From contig NC_089727.1 in NCBI RefSeq assembly GCF_035083965.1, positions 16,382,769-16,446,768 of the forward strand: a stretch of DNA of 64,000 nt, given 5' to 3'. The notes below the pieces were generated by a model. That model had not been told where the DNA came from. It did not search any database and saw nothing but the letters and a program-made list of their open reading frames with translations. The position numbers and the translations under genes are program-made. Positions within the stretch are counted from its first letter, which is position 1, and every line of letters starts with the position of its first letter. Source of the stretch: Branchiostoma lanceolatum (taxonomy: Eukaryota; Chordata; Leptocardii; Amphioxiformes; Branchiostomatidae). Positions 60,681-64,000 of this stretch are shown here, piece by piece.

Positions 60681-63600
60681 TTACAATCGCCATGCTGTTT
60701 TCTTGGTTCTGCGGGTCGCCCGATTAGGTGTTTTCGGTGCTGCAGTACCGCGTGCCGGCGTCAGTCGGCGCGCTGCTGCAACCCGTCGTCCCGGTGTCAG
60801 CCCGCCCGGCGTTCTCTGTCCTCTCTGCTGTTGTCGGGCTAGAGCCAGCCTCCGGGCCGAGGTCCGGGTCGTCTTCACCACGGGCTGCTGGCGCCTGGGC
60901 AGAAAACGGTAGACACAGTTAGTTCAAGTTCTCCTGTGCCACTTGTAACACAACATTGTGCAAGTCTCTACAGCAGGGGGCTAGTCCTCTGCTAGTAATG
61001 ACAATAGATTATATATCAAATGAAAGGTATGGTTTCTACAAATCAGCATAGAGATTGTCAAGAATATTTATGAATACTACATGCTTGCAATAAGCCAACA
61101 AAACATGTGTAAAATACGCAATGTTGAGTGGACAATTTCTGACAGTGTTTCTCAATTAACACCAATAATTTGGCCATCGTTGGACGCAGCACTGCGTGTT
61201 CTTTAAGCATGCCAAATTTCATGGACCTGCGGTCAACCAACTTTCTGCTATGAGTGTTAAAGTAGAGCATAATAGAGTCAATTCCATGTCACCGAGAGGG
61301 TTTTCAGATGATATTGCTAATAAGTTTGAACAATTTTAGAGAAAAGACTATTTCAGTCAAAATAATTCCAAGACCGTTCAAACAATTAGAAATGAAAGTT
61401 TGAACATGTTTGAACTCATTTATATATTTTGGAAATATTATGAAAGTATTTGCACAAATATATCTTTATTTATAACAGTTTTCAAACATCTGTGTGGTTG
61501 TTTCACTGTTGGAACATGTTCCAACATTTTGCATCATTCTCAAAATGGTAGATTTGGGTTATTGCCCCCATAAAAGTAGGTGCTAATCATGCTCTATTGT
61601 CTGCCTCTGTATATTTTTAGATTTCACGTCTGGACACTGGCAACTCTTTTGTCTTGAGGTGTCTATGCATGGCACCTAGGCCTAATCCCCTATACTTTGA
61701 AGGGATGTGTGAATTGCCCTGTTCCCAGCCCGCTGACCCAGTTATATCATATTTGTAGAATGTTGGAACATGTTCAAACAAATGATCAATCTATGTTGCA
61801 ACAGTTTAGAAACTAATACAAATAATGTGTTCAATGTTAGAAATTTGTTTAACCTGTTGGAACACAGCAGAAAATATTTAGAACATCAAATAAATGTTGG
61901 AAATTGTTCTTAACAGTTACTTATCTCACATAGATTGTTACAAAGGTTTTGTAAATGTTAGAACAAAAGGCAACAAACACCCTCTCGGTAATGTGGAATT
62001 GACTCTAGAGGGTATTTTCACGGGAGAGGCGCGTTGCGTCGTTTTCGCTGTTTAATAAAATAAGCGTGTTCTAGAGCATTGGCCTTTCGACTATTCTTTC
62101 CCCAAGTGCTGAGTGCTAAGCGGAGAAAGCAGTATGTTTTTAAAGTCTTTGGTATGACCCGGCCGGGGATCAAACTCACTACCTACCGTGTGCAACGGCG
62201 AACACTCCACCCATTAGGCCATTGCACTAGCAGAAAACGTACAGCATGTAATCAGCAACGTGTTGTCAGCAGTTGGGGATCCGCAAATACTCGTTACCCA
62301 TACTTATCACAATATGGACCATGAAATAATCAAAGAATTCCGTTGGCATCATAACGTACATGACCATAACAAAACAGTCGTCTTACGTCGGTTTGATATA
62401 TATCTCAACACAGTGCGACAGAAAACTGTACTTAGGACGAACTCAAGGGATGTGGAGATGTGCCAGTATTTATGTCAACAGGGCACAGGTACCTTGCTGA
62501 CTGTGGTGTTGCCATCTATCTTCAGTCTCCAAACAGACCCAACGGTTGCAAAGACCGTATCCAACTGACAGAAGGAGTTTTTATTGCAACCCGACGGTGC
62601 CTGACAACTTTCCTGGCTGACTGGAGCTTCTCTGGCTAGCTTGTACGATTTTGGCACCGTGGAGATCTGCTTGGAGATTAATCTATCTTTACCAATCTGA
62701 CAAAACTATTCACGGATGTTCAACAGTTTTTCTTACCTACGTGGTCTCTCGGGGGCTTGTACTGTCACCCTGGGACGGGCGGGTCGAGGAGGCGGGCTAG
62801 GGGAGTCCAGCACGAGTATCACGATGTGAGCACAAGACCTGCAAACGAGAGACACAAACAATCAGCTGGTTCACGGTTGCTACTACGCATGTGCAGTGTC
62901 AAAGGTGTGCGTTGTTATGCAAATCTAGACAATGTCGAGACGAGAACTGTTTACAATCCGGGGCCTTCACCTTTGACACTGCACATGCGTAGTTGCAACC
63001 GTGAACTAGCTTATAAACTGGTTACCTTCAAACGGCTGTAGATGGGGGGCAGATTGAGAGGATAAACGCAATATGCCCGTTCGTAATTTCGCACCTGAGA
63101 CGTAAATATAACCCGTCTGGGCGTTGTTATGCAAATCTAGACAAAACGTGAGACCAGAACTGTTTACAAGCCAGGAGCCTTTACCTTTGACACTGCGCAT
63201 GCGTACTCGAATCTACGAATGGGTTTATAATCAGCTGCGGCTTTATCAATGAACCAAATCAATCAATCAATAGATAGATTAATTGAGAATCAATATTTAC
63301 ATTTGGTGGTCTTTCAATTCCCAGATTGAGACAATTTAATCGATAAACCAATCAATAAACCAACCAATCAATCAATCAATCGAGCAAGCAATCATCACCT
63401 TTGATGTTCGTGCAACTCCCACTCCCACATCTCCTCCTCGCAACCGTCGTTAAGGCAGGTGACCACGCCCAGTCGTCTCTGGGCCAGAATGGAGTCTTCT
63501 GGGATGATCGGCCTGGACATATGATAGATAGATGCAGTCTATGTTATGTCAATCAACAACAGTTGTTCCTAAATAAGCCCATTCGTAGATTCGAGTACGC

Positions 63601-64000
63601 ATGTGCAGTGTCAAAGGTGAAGGTCCCCTTGCTTGTAAACAGTTGTCGTCTCACCATTGTCTCGATTAGCATAACAATGCCTAGACGTGTTTTGTTTACG
63701 TCTCAGGGGCCTTCACAATCGACACTGCACATGCGTACTCGAATCTACAAATGGGCTTATTGCAGAGCACAGTGCTATATGTCACTGATTTCTGCATCAC
63801 GCGGCTGTACCGGGAAACTTGACGTGAGGTTCCATAATGCCTTCGTATAGTATTTGTACGACATCTAGCGATCCGAAGAGGAAAGACACCCTTGTACCTT
63901 GTTTTAGGGAAGCAACCCTCCTCCTGGCAGACTGGACAGACCGTCAAACTGAGCTTGCCCGAGTCTTCGTACAAGCAGGAGTCACAGACACGGTGCTGAC
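60681..64000 (-). CDS. TRAF-like RING / zinc-finger protein (5' end beyond the window)
   Basis: Exons: 63898-64000 (open at the window edge), 63399-63512, 62737-62838, 60681-60894, all joined in phase 2. The first shows the second half of a RING finger (HRVCDSCLYEDSG, then CPVCQEEGCF). The next gives a TRAF-type zinc finger (CLNDGCEEEMWEWELHEHQR, then SCAH). The layout of RING, linker and finger matches the start of TRAF proteins, which act as cytoplasmic ubiquitin-ligase adaptors below TNFRs. There is no coiled coil or MATH domain. Instead the protein ends with about 100 Pro- and then very Arg/Lys-rich residues (TSARRLALARQQQRGQR). It could thus be a shortened or divergent TRAF relative. It lies in the same window as TNFR-type receptor genes. 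Confidence 0.78.
60895..62140 (-). other. Intron of the TRAF-like gene, nothing recognised
   Basis: This is part of the 1.84-kb intron 60895-62736. It contains several ATGTTGGAACA / TGTTCCAACAT-like words around 61500-61900 but no element could be bounded. Confidence 0.45.
62080..62245 (-). mobile_element. tRNA-derived SINE head
   Basis: Minus strand: A-box-like TGGCCTAATGGGTGGAGTG and B-box-like AGTTTGATCCCC at tRNA spacing, followed by a body toward 62080. It is in the intron of the TRAF-like gene. Confidence 0.6.
62863..63010. mobile_element. Fold-back MITE, CGCATGTGCAGTGTCAAAGG family (copy 1)
   Basis: Arms GTTCACGGTTGC...CGCATGTGCAGTGTCAAAGG and their complement at 62965-63006. Loop region GTTATGCAAATCTAGACAA is shared with the next copies. 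Intron of the TRAF-like gene. Confidence 0.78.
63071..63230. mobile_element. Fold-back MITE, same family (copy 2)
   Basis: Left end TGCCCGTTCGTAATTTCG, right end TACTCGAATCTACGAATGGG; the left arm has lost part of the CGCATGTGCAG block. The shared loop GTTATGCAAATCTAGACAA is present. Confidence 0.65.
63573..63762. mobile_element. Fold-back MITE, same family (copy 3)
   Basis: The best preserved copy: AAGCCCATTCGTAGATTCGA and GTACGCATGTGCAGTGTCAA at the left, mirrored at 63722-63762. It lies between the RING and zinc-finger exons of the TRAF-like gene. Confidence 0.8.

Noticed and set aside
60703-60922. Two plus-strand open frames of 64-69 codons
   Set aside because: Antisense shadows of the GC-rich last exon of the TRAF-like gene.

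Overview
The window looks like invertebrate chordate DNA, most probably a lancelet (Branchiostoma). The reasons are small exons with GT-AG introns, tumour necrosis factor receptor (TNFR) and TRAF-like genes lying close together, an adhesion GPCR with GAIN/GPS, domain shuffling through phase 1-1 exons, and a dense mix of LINEs, tRNA-derived SINEs and short inverted-repeat elements (MITEs). The species is an inference; the gene calls come from exon-by-exon translation with splice phases checked.

Layout. 1983-12593 (+): a type I TNFR-like death receptor with cysteine-rich repeats, a Pro/Thr stalk, one membrane helix, a long low-complexity cytoplasmic linker that contains an Ig-like exon, and a C-terminal death domain; its first exon was not found. 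12598-22544: an apparently identical 4,973-bp tandem duplication. Each copy holds a complete four-exon TNFR without a death domain on the minus strand (called TNFR-A here), with its TATA box and a consensus kappaB-type site. 22971-24688 (-): a diverged paralogue (TNFR-B) lacking only its start exon. 28404-44643 (-): an adhesion GPCR (signal peptide, Ser/Gly-rich region, HormR, GAIN, GPS, seven helices, tail). A four-exon NAT16-like acetyltransferase (39082-41646, +) sits inside one of its introns on the opposite strand. 46640-47378 (-): exons of a possible secreted protein. 50581-58344 (-): a six-exon gene for a protein of about 380 residues that I do not recognise. 60681-64000 (-): the 3' part of a RING/TRAF-zinc-finger gene that runs off the window.

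Working picture. Several TNFR-type receptors (one signalling by death domain, others with short tails, one of which carries a TRAF-type TxQE motif) lie within about 40 kb of a TRAF-like RING protein, which suggests a local immune/apoptosis cluster. The rest is introns and intergenic DNA filled by LINE fragments, a hAT-like insertion inside a LINE, Harbinger-type and TA-flanked MITEs, a 40-bp minisatellite found in two introns of the GPCR gene, and four copies of a 1-1.6 kb repeat. No retrovirus-like, LTR or Polinton element was recognised.
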